Under the pieces are notes generated by a model. It saw nothing but the letters and a program-made list of their open reading frames with translations. It made no database searches and was not told the DNA's origin. 64,000 nucleotides of DNA from Halobellus clavatus. Its GTDB lineage: Archaea > Halobacteriota > Halobacteria > Halobacteriales > Haloferacaceae. Position 1 is the first letter of the stretch; every line of letters starts with the position of its first letter. Positions 35,327 through 44,310 of this stretch are shown piece by piece. Made by a program: the position numbers and the translations under genes. The DNA lies in NCBI RefSeq assembly GCF_900107195.1, contig NZ_FNPB01000003.1, positions 124,001-188,000 of the forward strand. Direction: 5' to 3'.

Positions 35327-36913
35327 TCACTCCTCGACCGCGGCCGTCACGGTGGCGTTCGATCGAGTGGCTCCCGATTCGTTCGCTCTGACGCGAACGT
35401 ACCGCTGTCCGACCGTCGTGTCGAGGAGGGTGTCGACCGGGGCACGGTCGTCGGTCAGCACGGGTACGTCCTGCGTCGGTTCGTCGCGGCGATACGACGA
35501 CAGTTCGCCCGAGAGATCGATGCCGATGTCGCGTCGCTCGTTGCGCGCCTGTAGTTCCGCCTCGGTCACGAGCGTCGAGCGCTTGGTCGCGACTACCTCG
35601 ATGTTCTGCACGACTGGTCCCCCCGCGGTCGGGAAACTGTACACGCGGGGGAACACCTGTTCCATCGTCCCGTACTCCGCGCGGTAGAACTCCGAGGCGG
35701 GGCCGCTCGGTGCGGCGATCAGGTTCGCCAACAGGACACCGTCGTCGTCGAGGCGATCGGAGGCCAGTTGCATGAACTCGACCGTGGTCAGTTGGAACGG
35801 GACTGAGTCCTTCCGATAGGCGTCGAGGACGATCAGATCGTACGTGCGGTTCGTGGACTCGAGATACTGTCTGCCGCCGTCGACGTGGACGTTCATCCGC
35901 TCGGACGCCGGAATGCCGAAGTACTGATCGGCCGCGTCGACGACGGCCGGATCGATCTCGACCACGTCGACGGTGACGTTCGGATACATCTCGTGGAAGA
36001 TCCGCGGGCCGGTGAAGCCGCCGCCGCCGACGAACAACACCCGGTCGACGTCCTCGGTGAGCAGCAGCGGCGCGTGGAAGTAGCGGGTGTAATCGAAGAC
36101 GTGGCGCGTCGCGTCCCTGCGGTCCATCGCGCTGTGGGGTTGCCCGTCGAGGTACATCGTTCGGGTGTCGCCGCGGTCGACGACGCGGAGTTCCTGGTAG
36201 GCGGTCTGGGTGCTGTAGACGGAGTCGCCGGCGACGGCCGGTCCGACCCCGCCGACCGCGGCCGCGACGACCAGTGCGAGGGCGACGCTTCCGACCCGGA
36301 GACCGGTGGCTCCGATGAGGTCGGGCGCAGCGACGGCGGCGGCCGCAGCGACCGCCGAGAGCCCCAGGACGAGCCCGATCTGTGGCACCGACAGCGTCGG
36401 CACGAGTACGTAGGTGGTCGCGAACGCCCCGACGATGCTGCCGATGGTCCCGAGCGCGTAGACGTGCCCCGCTGTCGCCCCCACGTCGCCTCCGGCGAGC
36501 TCCGCCGCGTACGGACTGACGTAGCCCAGGAGGTACGTCGGCGGACCGAACAGCAGGGTGATCGCGGGCAGCGACGCGAACTGGCTCGGAACCGGGAAGA
36601 GGCCGGTCGCTCGCACCACCATATCCCCGAAGAGGACCACGCCGGCGACGTAGAGCGCGGTCGCTAAGAAGACCCAGACGAGACGGCTGTGAGAGGCGTT
36701 CGCGGACGCTCGCCGGCCGCCGCGGTGATATCCAAGGCTGAGTGCGGCGAGAAACACGCCGATGATGCCGCCCCAAGTGTAGATGCTGTTCCCGAACTCG
36801 GGGGCGAGAATCCGCCCGGCGAGGATCTCCAGTCCCATACTGGTCACCCCCGAGACGAACACGGCAGTCTCGGGTCGAGTGGGGAGGCGACTGGGGAGGG
36901 CCCGCTGGCTCAT
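35327..36913 (-). CDS. Membrane-anchored spermidine-synthase-like protein
   Basis: A 528-residue protein. The N-terminal about 240 residues form roughly seven transmembrane helices (FGNSIYTWGGIIGVFLAALSLGYHRGGR, GPPTYLLGYVSPYAAEL). The C-terminal domain is a spermidine-synthase-like methyltransferase fold, with VLFVGGGGFTGPRIFHEMYP, VDVVEIDPAVVDAA, and DLIVLDAYRKDSVPFQLTTVEF. The fold transfers aminopropyl groups or is used by S-adenosylmethionine enzymes. In membrane fusions of this kind the substrate is unknown, so polyamine synthesis should not be assumed. The ATG at 36913 is preferred over an in-frame TTG at 36943. Confidence 0.85.
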   Translation of the reverse strand: MSQRALPSRLPTRPETAVFVSGVTSMGLEILAGRILAPEFGNSIYTWGGIIGVFLAALSLGYHRGGRRASANASHSRLVWVFLATALYVAGVVLFGDMVVRATGLFPVPSQFASLPAITLLFGPPTYLLGYVSPYAAELAGGDVGATAGHVYALGTIGSIVGAFATTYVLVPTLSVPQIGLVLGLSAVAAAAAVAAPDLIGATGLRVGSVALALVVAAAVGGVGPAVAGDSVYSTQTAYQELRVVDRGDTRTMYLDGQPHSAMDRRDATRHVFDYTRYFHAPLLLTEDVDRVLFVGGGGFTGPRIFHEMYPNVTVDVVEIDPAVVDAADQYFGIPASERMNVHVDGGRQYLESTNRTYDLIVLDAYRKDSVPFQLTTVEFMQLASDRLDDDGVLLANLIAAPSGPASEFYRAEYGTMEQVFPRVYSFPTAGGPVVQNIEVVATKRSTLVTEAELQARNERRDIGIDLSGELSSYRRDEPTQDVPVLTDDRAPVDTLLDTTVGQRYVRVRANESGATRSNATVTAAVEE

Positions 36914-37035
36914 CACCAGTGCTGCGTCCCGCGCGCCCTTCAACGACTCGGCTGCGGAGATCCCGTTCGTGCTCTCTGTTTGAAAAGAGCTATGCGCTCA
37001 CCCGCCCTCTGGCAGCGTATGTACGGGAGACGGCA

Positions 37036-37995
37036 ATGAGTGCGCTGGGAAGCCCTGTGGAGGAGCGACCCATCGAGGTCCTCCACGTCGACGACGACGG
37101 GTCGTTCGCTGAACTGACAGCCCTCCAGCTTACGCGTGTCGGCCGGGAGGCGAGCCCGGAGATCACGGTCGAGACGGAAACGAACCCCGAGGACGCCCTC
37201 ACACACGTCGGTGACGTCGATTGTCTCGTGAGCGACTACGAGATGCCCGAGATGTCAGGTCTCGACCTGCTGGAAGCGGTCAGAGCGCAAGCGCCGGACC
37301 TGCCGTTCATTCTGTTCACCGGGAAGGGATCTGAGGAGATCGCCAGTCGGGCCATCTCCGCCGGCGTCACAGATTACATCCGGAAGGGCGGGAAGACCGA
37401 CCGCTTCGATATGCTCGCGAACCGCGTCCGAAACGCCTGTGCACGCGTTAGAGCGGAGCGCGCGGTCTCCCGGAGCGAGCGCCACCTCCGACGGGTCCTC
37501 GATCGGTTGCCACAGTGCGTCTTCCTCAAAGATCGAGATGGACACTACCGCTTCGTCAACGAGGCCGGGGCAGCCAGCTACGGCCGACTCCCCGAGGAGA
37601 TCGAGGGGACTGCGGAGGCATCGGTCCTCGACGATCCGGACCTCGCCGCGCAGTTTCACACAGAGGACACGCTGGTCTTGGATCGCGACAGTCCGCTCGT
37701 AATCACAGAGCAGCACGTCGAGGACGGCGCCGAAGCACGAATCGAGCGCGTTCGCAAGTTCCCGATCGAACTGGCGCCGACCGGGGAGCGAATGGTCCTC
37801 GGTATCGCAGAGGACGTCACAGAGCGACACCGTCTCAGCGAACGGCTCGAAACCGTGATCTCGGAACTGAACACAGCCATCGAATCGCTTCCGGACGACG
37901 AACTTCGTGCGGCGCTCGAATCGATTCGAGACACCGCAACTCCCCCGCCGACAGTCGGGATCCCGGGCACCGATTCCACCGCCGATTCCGCGTAG
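37036..37995 (+). CDS. Response regulator: receiver plus PAS domain
   Basis: A 319-residue protein with a receiver domain (about 12-130: EVLHVDDDGSFAE with the acidic pocket, phospho-acceptor Asp in CLVSDYEMPEM, conserved Thr in LFTGKGSEE, Lys in YIRKGG). A PAS domain follows (about 150-270, RVLDRLPQCVFLKDRDGHYRFVNEAG) and then a helical tail. There is no HATPase domain and no DNA-binding domain, so it must act by protein contact or by passing the signal to a separate kinase. The ATG at 37036 starts the receiver correctly. It is divergent from the spermidine-synthase-like gene. Confidence 0.87.
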   Translation: MSALGSPVEERPIEVLHVDDDGSFAELTALQLTRVGREASPEITVETETNPEDALTHVGDVDCLVSDYEMPEMSGLDLLEAVRAQAPDLPFILFTGKGSEEIASRAISAGVTDYIRKGGKTDRFDMLANRVRNACARVRAERAVSRSERHLRRVLDRLPQCVFLKDRDGHYRFVNEAGAASYGRLPEEIEGTAEASVLDDPDLAAQFHTEDTLVLDRDSPLVITEQHVEDGAEARIERVRKFPIELAPTGERMVLGIAEDVTERHRLSERLETVISELNTAIESLPDDELRAALESIRDTATPPPTVGIPGTDSTADSA

Positions 37996-38097
37996 CCATC
38001 GCGGACCCCGGGTCGTCCCGGTCGCGACCGGCCGCAACCCGGCGACCGAAGAAAGGAGGATATAGGGTCCCGCAGACGAAACCCCCGACAGAGCCAT

Positions 38098-38532
38098 ATG
38101 TTCGATCGAATCCTGCTGCCGACAGACGGCACCGAGTCGATGGACGCGGTCGTCGAGACCGCTGCCGACATCGCCGTCCAACGGGACGCCGAGGTGTACG
38201 TTCTCTACGTCATCGACGACCGGGCCTTCCTGACGCTTCAAGACGAGATGAAGAGCGAGGTCGTTTCGGAACTCGAAGGCGAGGGTGAGGCGGCCACCGA
38301 CCGCGCGTCGACGCGGCTCCGCGAGGCCGGCATCGACGTCACCGCCGAGATCCGCGAGGGGAATCCCGCCGAGGAGATCCTGGGATACAGCGAGGAGATG
38401 GACGCCGATCTGATCACGATGGGGACGCGGCAGGGCGACTACACGAAGAATATGATGGGGAGCGTCTCACAGAAGGTGGTCGCCCGCGCGGGCGTGCCGG
38501 TGCTGACCACCAACCTCGCTGCCGAACGGTAG
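38098..38532 (+). CDS. Universal stress protein UspA
   Basis: A 144-residue UspA-fold protein. MFDRILLPTDGTE is the N-terminal strand with the ATP-contacting Asp. MGTRQGDYTKNMMGSVSQKVV follows the family's Gly-x2-Gly-x9-Gly-Ser ATP-binding pattern only partly, and the end is GVPVLTT. It is probably a nucleotide-binding stress protein. It is a single gene, followed convergently by msrB (5-nt gap). Confidence 0.93.
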   Translation: MFDRILLPTDGTESMDAVVETAADIAVQRDAEVYVLYVIDDRAFLTLQDEMKSEVVSELEGEGEAATDRASTRLREAGIDVTAEIREGNPAEEILGYSEEMDADLITMGTRQGDYTKNMMGSVSQKVVARAGVPVLTTNLAAER

Positions 38533-38537
38533 GCCGA

Positions 38538-38957
38538 TCACTCCTCGGGGTCGAACTCCAGGGCGGCGGAGTTGATGCAGTAGCGCTTTCCCGTCGGATC
38601 CGGGCCGTCCTCGAAGACGTGACCGAGGTGGCCGCCGCAGTTTCGGCACAGGACTTCGACGCGGCGCATCCCGTGGCGCGTGTCTGTCTCCGTCTCGATC
38701 GCTCCCTCCGCGGCATCAAAGAACGCGGGCCAGCCGGAGCCGGAGTCGTACTTCGTCTCGCTGTCGAACAACTCCGCCTGACAGCCAGCACACCGGTAAC
38801 TGCCGTCGTCTTTCTGATCGAGGTAGTCGCCGCTGAATTTCGGTTCGGTGCCGCGCTCGCGCAGGATCTCGTACTCCTCCTCTGTGAGGCGATCGCGCCA
38901 CCCCTCCTCGGAGTCCGGCAGTTCGTCGTCGCTCTCCGTCGTGGGCTCGTGTGCCAT
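38538..38957 (-). CDS. msrB: Peptide-methionine (R)-S-oxide reductase
   Basis: A 139-residue MsrB. Two zinc-binding CxxC pairs (CAGC and CRNC) and the SGSGWPAFFDA substrate loop are present. The catalytic cysteine is in RYCINSAAL near the C-terminus, and HGMRRVEV and GHLGHVFEDGP are the other conserved blocks. It repairs methionine-R-sulfoxide in proteins after oxidative stress. The N-terminus has a short acidic extension. It is convergent with uspA. Confidence 0.95.
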   Translation of the reverse strand: MAHEPTTESDDELPDSEEGWRDRLTEEEYEILRERGTEPKFSGDYLDQKDDGSYRCAGCQAELFDSETKYDSGSGWPAFFDAAEGAIETETDTRHGMRRVEVLCRNCGGHLGHVFEDGPDPTGKRYCINSAALEFDPEE

Positions 38958-39191
38958 ACCCTCCGTTGGGACTGGACACCCAAGAGTCTCGCCCCGACAG
39001 CCGAGCCCGGCTCGGCGCCGCTGCGGTCCGGAGGTTTATGACACATCCCGCGGCCAGCCTGCGTGTGCGGTGAACCTCACCCCGCGCCGGACAGCGACTG
39101 AGCGGCACACCGGCGCGGGTGCAGCGCTGGTGCCGCCTGCTCGCCAAAAATCTCCCCGGAATCGACTACCGAACTGCGACGCCGCGCTCGG

Positions 39192-39608
39192 TCACTCCTC
39201 GTCTCGCTCCAGGAGCGACGGCAACCGAAGGCGATCGAGGTCGTCGGCATCGAACCCGCTGAGCAACGAGGGTCGATCCACGGCGTCGGGGACGTCGTCC
39301 GGCACCGAATCGATCGCCAGCGACTCTCGGGATGGCGACGGGTCGTCGACAGATTCGACGAGTTCCGTCCACGTTTCTTCGTCCGTCTCGTGGAGCGGCC
39401 TGACGTCTCTGACCTTCCGTCGCCCCTCCTCGAAGGAGAGTTCGAGGACGCTCCGCTCGTACGCGCTTGAGGCGAGTTCTTGAATCCGCGTTCGTTCCTC
39501 GGGGCGTTCGTACCCCAGTTCCGTCGCGATCCCGAGTGAGTACATTCGACGGATGGCCTCTTCGCCCGACAGCGATGTCCAGTCCACGTCGAAGGCGCGT
39601 TCGTACAT
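39192..39608 (-). CDS. Partner protein of the KaiC-like ATPase, unknown function
   Basis: A 138-residue acidic protein, helical in the first about 75 residues (WTSLSGEEAIRRMYSLGIATELGYERPEE) and probably disordered in the Pro/Ser/Asp-rich second half. No known domain is recognised. Its ATG lies 2 nt after the stop of the KaiC-like ATPase gene, so the pair is almost certainly co-translated and probably interacts. Confidence 0.7.
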   Translation of the reverse strand: MYERAFDVDWTSLSGEEAIRRMYSLGIATELGYERPEERTRIQELASSAYERSVLELSFEEGRRKVRDVRPLHETDEETWTELVESVDDPSPSRESLAIDSVPDDVPDAVDRPSLLSGFDADDLDRLRLPSLLERDEE

Positions 39609-39610
39609 CG

Positions 39611-40315
39611 TCAGAAGTCGACCCGGCTCGTCGGATCGACGACAAGGCCTTCGTCTTCGAACCGGAGCGAGCGGATGTCACAGTCGATGTCGGTTCCACG
39701 CATTTTCACGACCTGGATGCCGCGCGTCATTCCGGTCGCCTCGAGGTAGTTGTGGAAGAAGACGACCCCGTGGGCGAGGAAGTGCTCGTCGGCGTACGCG
39801 CTGGGGTCGGTCATCTCCGAGATGAGCAGCGTCGTCGCGTCTGAGTTCTTCAACGCCGTCAAAAACCGCGTCATCTCCTCGTCGCCGTCGGCGAAGAAGA
39901 GTTCCAACAGCATCGTCGAGTCGATGACGAGGCGGTCGATGTCGCGGGAGTTGACGAATCCGACGAGCTTGTCGGTCAACCCCTGAACGCTCGAGGCCAT
40001 CCCGCCGCCGGAGGACTGATTCAGGAGTCGCTGCCCCTTCTGGCCGGCCAGGTTCACGAACCGGAACTGTTCCGAACTCGTCAGCGTCTCGAAGCCGAAG
40101 TCGTAATTCGACATGTCGTCGACCAGTTCGTCACGGGACTCGTGCATCGTGACGTACAGGCAGTTCTCGCCGTTCCTGAGCCCCTCAGCGATGAACTGCG
40201 CCGTGAACGTGGTCTTGCCGCTCCCGGGCGGTCCCGAGAGGACGTAGAGTCGCCCCGGGAGAAATCCCCCCTGAATGAGATGATCGAAGCCGCTTACCCC
40301 GCTCGGAATCCGCAT
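39611..40315 (-). CDS. KaiC/RAD55-family RecA-like ATPase
   Basis: A 234-residue single RecA-fold ATPase. It starts RIPSGVSGFDHLIQGGFLPG, typical of KaiC-like proteins. Its Walker A is SGPPGSGKTTF (about 28-37), then CLYVTMHESRDEL and the Walker B region DRLVIDSTMLLELFF. It lacks the second KaiC domain. Such archaeal single-domain KaiC-like proteins are mostly linked to signalling. Co-transcribed with the small gene that follows. Confidence 0.87.
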   Translation of the reverse strand: MRIPSGVSGFDHLIQGGFLPGRLYVLSGPPGSGKTTFTAQFIAEGLRNGENCLYVTMHESRDELVDDMSNYDFGFETLTSSEQFRFVNLAGQKGQRLLNQSSGGGMASSVQGLTDKLVGFVNSRDIDRLVIDSTMLLELFFADGDEEMTRFLTALKNSDATTLLISEMTDPSAYADEHFLAHGVVFFHNYLEATGMTRGIQVVKMRGTDIDCDIRSLRFEDEGLVVDPTSRVDF

Positions 40316-40353
40316 AGGTGCAGTCGGGCGAGGGCCCCCATAACCGTTCCGGG

Positions 40354-41028
40354 CTAATTTTCAGCGAGCGTAACGCCAGGCAGTTCGTGGAGGTCCCACA
40401 GCGAGTCGAGGTCGTACGTCGGGGTCACATCCAGTTCAACGGCAGCGACGTGTGAGCGGCGGATGAACGCCGAATCGATCCCCGCCCGTGAAGCGGCCAG
40501 GACGTCGGTCTCGCTGTCGCCGATGAACAGCGCCGACTCGGCGTCGAGGTCGGCCAGTGCCCGATCGAGATAGTATGGTTCGGGTTTCTTCCGCCGGAGG
40601 CTCGCCACGGTAGGCGGTCGGCCGTGCGCCGTCTCGAACAGGGAGTCGAGGTCGTGATGGCTGAGGATCGCGTCGATCGTGGCCTGCTGATTCGTGCTCA
40701 CGATTCCGAGCGGGTCGGCGAGCGAGTCGAGCGTGGCGACGTCGTCGTACCGCGGCTTCCCGCCGCGTCGCATCGACGCGACCTGGGCGTCGCTCGCGGT
40801 CCGATCCCGAGTCTGCCAGAAGTCCTGGACCTCGACGTCGTACGTCGAGCAGACGTCCCTAAGCCGATCCGGCGTGACGCCGTAAGAGATCGCATCGACG
40901 TCCGCTTCCGACGGATCCTCGACGCCAACGGCGGCAAACGCGTCGGCTGCGGCCTCGGTCAGGAGTTCCAGCGGCGGTGGTTCCACGAGCACGCCGTCGT
41001 TGTCGAAGAGCACCGCGTCGTAGGTCAT
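40354..41028 (-). CDS. HAD-superfamily hydrolase (phosphatase-like)
   Basis: A 224-residue HAD hydrolase. The catalytic motif I is DAVLFDNDGVLVE (the usual DxD reads DND), motif II is LGIVSTNQQ (Thr in place), motif III is the Lys in RRKKPEPYYL, and motif IV is ALFIGDSETDVLAA. The family makes phosphatases for small metabolites such as phosphoglycolate; the substrate here is unknown. The ATG at 41028 gives the usual N-terminus. Confidence 0.9.
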   Translation of the reverse strand: MTYDAVLFDNDGVLVEPPPLELLTEAAADAFAAVGVEDPSEADVDAISYGVTPDRLRDVCSTYDVEVQDFWQTRDRTASDAQVASMRRGGKPRYDDVATLDSLADPLGIVSTNQQATIDAILSHHDLDSLFETAHGRPPTVASLRRKKPEPYYLDRALADLDAESALFIGDSETDVLAASRAGIDSAFIRRSHVAAVELDVTPTYDLDSLWDLHELPGVTLAEN

Positions 41029-41141
41029 CGAGGGATCGTGCGCGCCGAGCGATGAAGTATCTGCGGAATCGCGGCTCCCCGGGCGTCCGGTCGCGGCTGT
41101 TCGGCCCGAACGCTGAAATCCGCGCCGCCCAAGCCTGCAGT

Positions 41142-42206
41142 GTGAGCGAGACGGACTCAGCGACTGACAGTGACTCGACGCCGAGTCTCGGCATCGTGGG
41201 AGCTGGGGCTGCCGGCTCCGCAGCGGCGTACGCGCTCCGCGACGCCGACGTCGACGTGACAATTCTCGAGAAGAGCGGCGGCGTCTGCGGACGCGCGGCG
41301 ACTCGTCGACGGGACGGCTGCTACTACGACCACGGGGCGAATTACGTGAAAGAAGTCGACGAGCGGACGGCGTCGCTCCTGGCGGAACTCGGGACCGATG
41401 GCCTCGTCGAGATCGACGAGCCGGTCTGGACGTTCGACGGCACGGGCGAGATCACGCCCGGCGACGGCCGCGACTCGACGAAGCGCACCTGGTCGACGGG
41501 GATCACCCAACTGGCCAAGCGACTGCTCGATCACGCCGACGCGACCGTCCACCGTCGGACCCGGATCGAATCCATCGCGGGGGGAGAGACGTGGACGCTC
41601 ACCGACACCGACGGAGTTGACCACGGGCCGTTCGACGCGCTCCTCGTGACGCCGCCAGCCCCGCAGACAGCCGACCTTCTGCGCGCGACCGACTGGGACG
41701 ACGCGCGCCGCTCGACGCTGCTTGAGGCGGTCGACTCGGTCAGCTACCGCACCATCCGGACGGTCGTGCTGCATTACCCCTTCCACGAGTCTTACCCGTG
41801 GTACGGGCTGGTCAACCCCGAGTACGACCACGCGATCGGGTGGCTGTCCCGCGAAGAGTGCAAACCGGGACACGTTCCCGACGGCGAGAGCCTCCTGATC
41901 GTCCAGATGAGTCCCGAGTGGTCGACGGAGACGTACGACGAGGAACTCGATGCCATCCAGTCGAGAGTCTGCGACCAGGTGGCCACGCTCCTGGACGACG
42001 AGCGCTATCAGGACCCCGACTGGGTCGACGATCAGGGCTGGCGGTACGCACTGCCCGATGCGGCTGCCGACGCCGATTCTACCCGGGTGGCCGAAGACGC
42101 GGGCCTCTACGTCGCCGGCGACTGGGTGGTCGGCGAAGGCCGGGTCCCGGCGGCGCTGTGGAACGGTTTCGAGACGGGAGCGCGGCTCCGAACGGCGCTC
42201 GAGTGA
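41142..42206 (+). CDS. FAD-dependent amine-oxidase/renalase-like protein
   Basis: A 354-residue FAD protein. LGIVGAGAAGSAAAYALRDADVDVTILEKSGGVCGRAATRR is a dinucleotide-binding motif with the flavin-amine-oxidase GR extension. YYDHGANYVKE resembles renalase-type proteins, and the C-terminal GLYVAGDWVVGEGRVPAALWNGFETGARL is the second FAD contact. The substrate is unknown. A GTG at 41142 is the likely start; an ATG far upstream would add a basic, unlikely extension. Confidence 0.85.
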   Translation: MSETDSATDSDSTPSLGIVGAGAAGSAAAYALRDADVDVTILEKSGGVCGRAATRRRDGCYYDHGANYVKEVDERTASLLAELGTDGLVEIDEPVWTFDGTGEITPGDGRDSTKRTWSTGITQLAKRLLDHADATVHRRTRIESIAGGETWTLTDTDGVDHGPFDALLVTPPAPQTADLLRATDWDDARRSTLLEAVDSVSYRTIRTVVLHYPFHESYPWYGLVNPEYDHAIGWLSREECKPGHVPDGESLLIVQMSPEWSTETYDEELDAIQSRVCDQVATLLDDERYQDPDWVDDQGWRYALPDAAADADSTRVAEDAGLYVAGDWVVGEGRVPAALWNGFETGARLRTALE

Positions 42207-42278
42207 GCCGCCGGCCGGTTCGAGATCGTTGATCCGCGTGCAGACAGGCTTTACTGCGGTCGTGTCCTACGGACTCTC

Positions 42279-43058
42279 GTGTCGCTAACTGTACGAATCG
42301 ACCCCCACGTCCATTCGGAGGCCTCCTACGACGGGACCGATCCCGTCGAACTCCTCCTCGAACAGGCTGCCGAGATCGGACTGGACGGCGTCGCCGTGAC
42401 TGACCACGACGTCATCCACGAGTCAGTCCGGGCCGCGGAGTTAGCGCCAACGTACGGGCTCGTCGGCATCCCGGGTGTCGAGGTGTCGACCGCCGACGGC
42501 CACCTGCTCGCGCTGGGGATCGAAGAGATGCCGCCCCACCGCGAATCGATGGCCGACACCGCTGCGTGGGTGCGCGAGCGCGGCGGCGTGGCGATCGTGC
42601 CGCACCCCTTCCAGCGGAGTCGCCACGGCGTCCGCAAACGCCGGCTCCGCGGCGTCGAACCCGACGCGATCGAAGTGTACAACTCCTGGGCCTTTACCGG
42701 GTGGAAGAACCGACGTGCGCGACGGTACGCGAACGCGTACGGCTATCCGGGAGTCGCCGGCAGCGACGCCCACAAAGTCGGATACGTCGGCCGTGCGTAC
42801 ACCGAGATCGAAATCGACGACCTCAGCCGCGACGAACTCACGACGGCCGTCGTACTGAACGCGATCCGCGACGGCGCGACGCGGGTCGAGGGTCGGCGGA
42901 CGCCGATTCCCACCTCAGCCCGCCACTACGCCGGCGCGGGCGTCAGAAAGAGCGGTCTCTACGCTCGCTACGGCGCGTACCGCGGCGGTGCGCTCGCGAA
43001 GACGGGGGCGATCGGGGCCGCGCGGGCGCTGTACCAGCTCTCGCCGCTGTCCAGGTAA
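42279..43058 (+). CDS. PHP-family metal-dependent phosphoesterase
   Basis: A 259-residue PHP-domain protein. Metal ligands are visible as DPHVHS (His10, His12), TDHDV (Asp42, His43), VEVST, the IVPHPFQ histidine and the late GSDAH. The family hydrolyses phosphomonoesters or nucleotides. The C-terminal part (about 205-259) is basic and hydrophobic. The start is a GTG at 42279, 72 nt after the FAD gene, with a GCTTTACTG stretch upstream, so it may have its own promoter. Confidence 0.87.
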   Translation: MSLTVRIDPHVHSEASYDGTDPVELLLEQAAEIGLDGVAVTDHDVIHESVRAAELAPTYGLVGIPGVEVSTADGHLLALGIEEMPPHRESMADTAAWVRERGGVAIVPHPFQRSRHGVRKRRLRGVEPDAIEVYNSWAFTGWKNRRARRYANAYGYPGVAGSDAHKVGYVGRAYTEIEIDDLSRDELTTAVVLNAIRDGATRVEGRRTPIPTSARHYAGAGVRKSGLYARYGAYRGGALAKTGAIGAARALYQLSPLSR

Positions 43059-43130
43059 CCCAGGTAGTCTTCTCCGAATCGGCCGAGCAATGAGCAACTA
43101 AAAGTACCGCTGACCGGACACGTATCCTAT

Positions 43131-44252
43131 ATGGCAGACGGTGGCCCGCAGTACGGCGAGCGGCTCTGGGTGGAACAGGCCGCGGACCGGGTCGCGGCCC
43201 GCGTCGGCCCAGCGCTCCCGGATCTCGGTGCGTCGACGCCAGCCGTCGGACGGCTGCAGTCGGTCCCGCGGCCGTACCTTCTGGTCGGTGCCATCATCCT
43301 GTTTGACATATTCGTTCTGCACTCCGTCCAACAGGTGACCGTCGGCCGGAACACGGTGCTCGACAACCCCTCGTGGCTGGCGCTCCCCGCGACGGTGCTG
43401 CTGGCGGTGTTCACGAACCGGTACGCGCGCGACCGCTACGCGGACGCCTGCCGGGAGATCCGGATCGGCTCGCGGATCGAGTCCGGGTCGACGGCCTTTC
43501 AGCGGCTGGTCCCCGCCCGCCCCAAGCGTGCCCTGTTCGTCGTCGCCGTCGTTGGGTACTATCTCTACCTGATATACACCGGCCGGATCCCGACGATCGC
43601 CGAGTACGAGGGCGTCGCCGGACTGTTCGGCTGGCTCGTGATCATCCCGTTCGGATATGCCCCGGTACTGCTCGAAACGGCTGCGATGTACGCCAGCCTC
43701 CACATCTCGCTCCCGCGGCGGTTCGACCGAGAAGACGTGAAATTCTACTACTTCGACCCACACAACCTCGGCGGGCTTCGGCCGATCGGGGAACTGCTCA
43801 AGCACTCGTTTTACCTCTTCGTCGCCGGAGTCGTGCTGCTCACGGTGCTGCTGTACGCCCCGTTCGTGTTCCCGGAGTTTCTCTACACGCCGTATCGACA
43901 GCCCGAGACGGTCGTCACGGCGTTTCTCACGGGGCTTTGGGCGGTTGGCGTCCTCTCAATCGGCTTCTCGCTGCTGACACTGCACCGGTATATGCGAAAG
44001 CGACGGCGGCGGAAGCTGAAGTCCCTGGAGAAGCGGTTTTACGAGACGGTCGGCGACCCGTCCGACGTACAGAACGCACTGAACGACAGCGACGAACTGG
44101 AGCGGTTCCAACGTGAGCGACACCGGATTGGTCAGGTCCGGGATACGAAAGAGTTCCCGGCGTCGACGGCGATGTGGCTGCAGATCATCGTCGGGGGGAT
44201 CATCCCGCTTGTGATACAGTGGGGCGTCCGCTGGCTCACCCGCGTCATCTGA
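43131..44252 (+). CDS. Polytopic membrane protein, unknown function
   Basis: A 373-residue protein with an N-terminal soluble segment of about 45 residues, then helices at about 50-67, 85-100, 138-158, 165-188, 225-250, 265-288 and a last one at about 348-370. A basic cytoplasmic loop after helix 6 (RYMRKRRRRKLKSLEKRFYE) leads into a helical domain. Its ATG is 72 nt after the PHP gene. No recognised transport or enzyme motif. Confidence 0.72.
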   Translation: MADGGPQYGERLWVEQAADRVAARVGPALPDLGASTPAVGRLQSVPRPYLLVGAIILFDIFVLHSVQQVTVGRNTVLDNPSWLALPATVLLAVFTNRYARDRYADACREIRIGSRIESGSTAFQRLVPARPKRALFVVAVVGYYLYLIYTGRIPTIAEYEGVAGLFGWLVIIPFGYAPVLLETAAMYASLHISLPRRFDREDVKFYYFDPHNLGGLRPIGELLKHSFYLFVAGVVLLTVLLYAPFVFPEFLYTPYRQPETVVTAFLTGLWAVGVLSIGFSLLTLHRYMRKRRRRKLKSLEKRFYETVGDPSDVQNALNDSDELERFQRERHRIGQVRDTKEFPASTAMWLQIIVGGIIPLVIQWGVRWLTRVI

Positions 44253-44310
44253 GCGATGCGGCTCGATGCTGGCGCGACGAGCGAAAAAGAACCGAGAGCG
44301 CCGGCGCCGC

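Noticed and set aside
35181-36776. Open minus-strand frame of 531 codons over the spermidine-synthase-like gene
   Set aside because: Arg-rich shadow frame; the other frame has membrane helices and clear methyltransferase motifs.
39032-39075. TATA-like GGTTTATGAC followed by a 12-codon ORF
   Set aside because: Peptide too short, with no support for translation. It may only be a chance AT-rich patch in the gap between msrB and the next gene.
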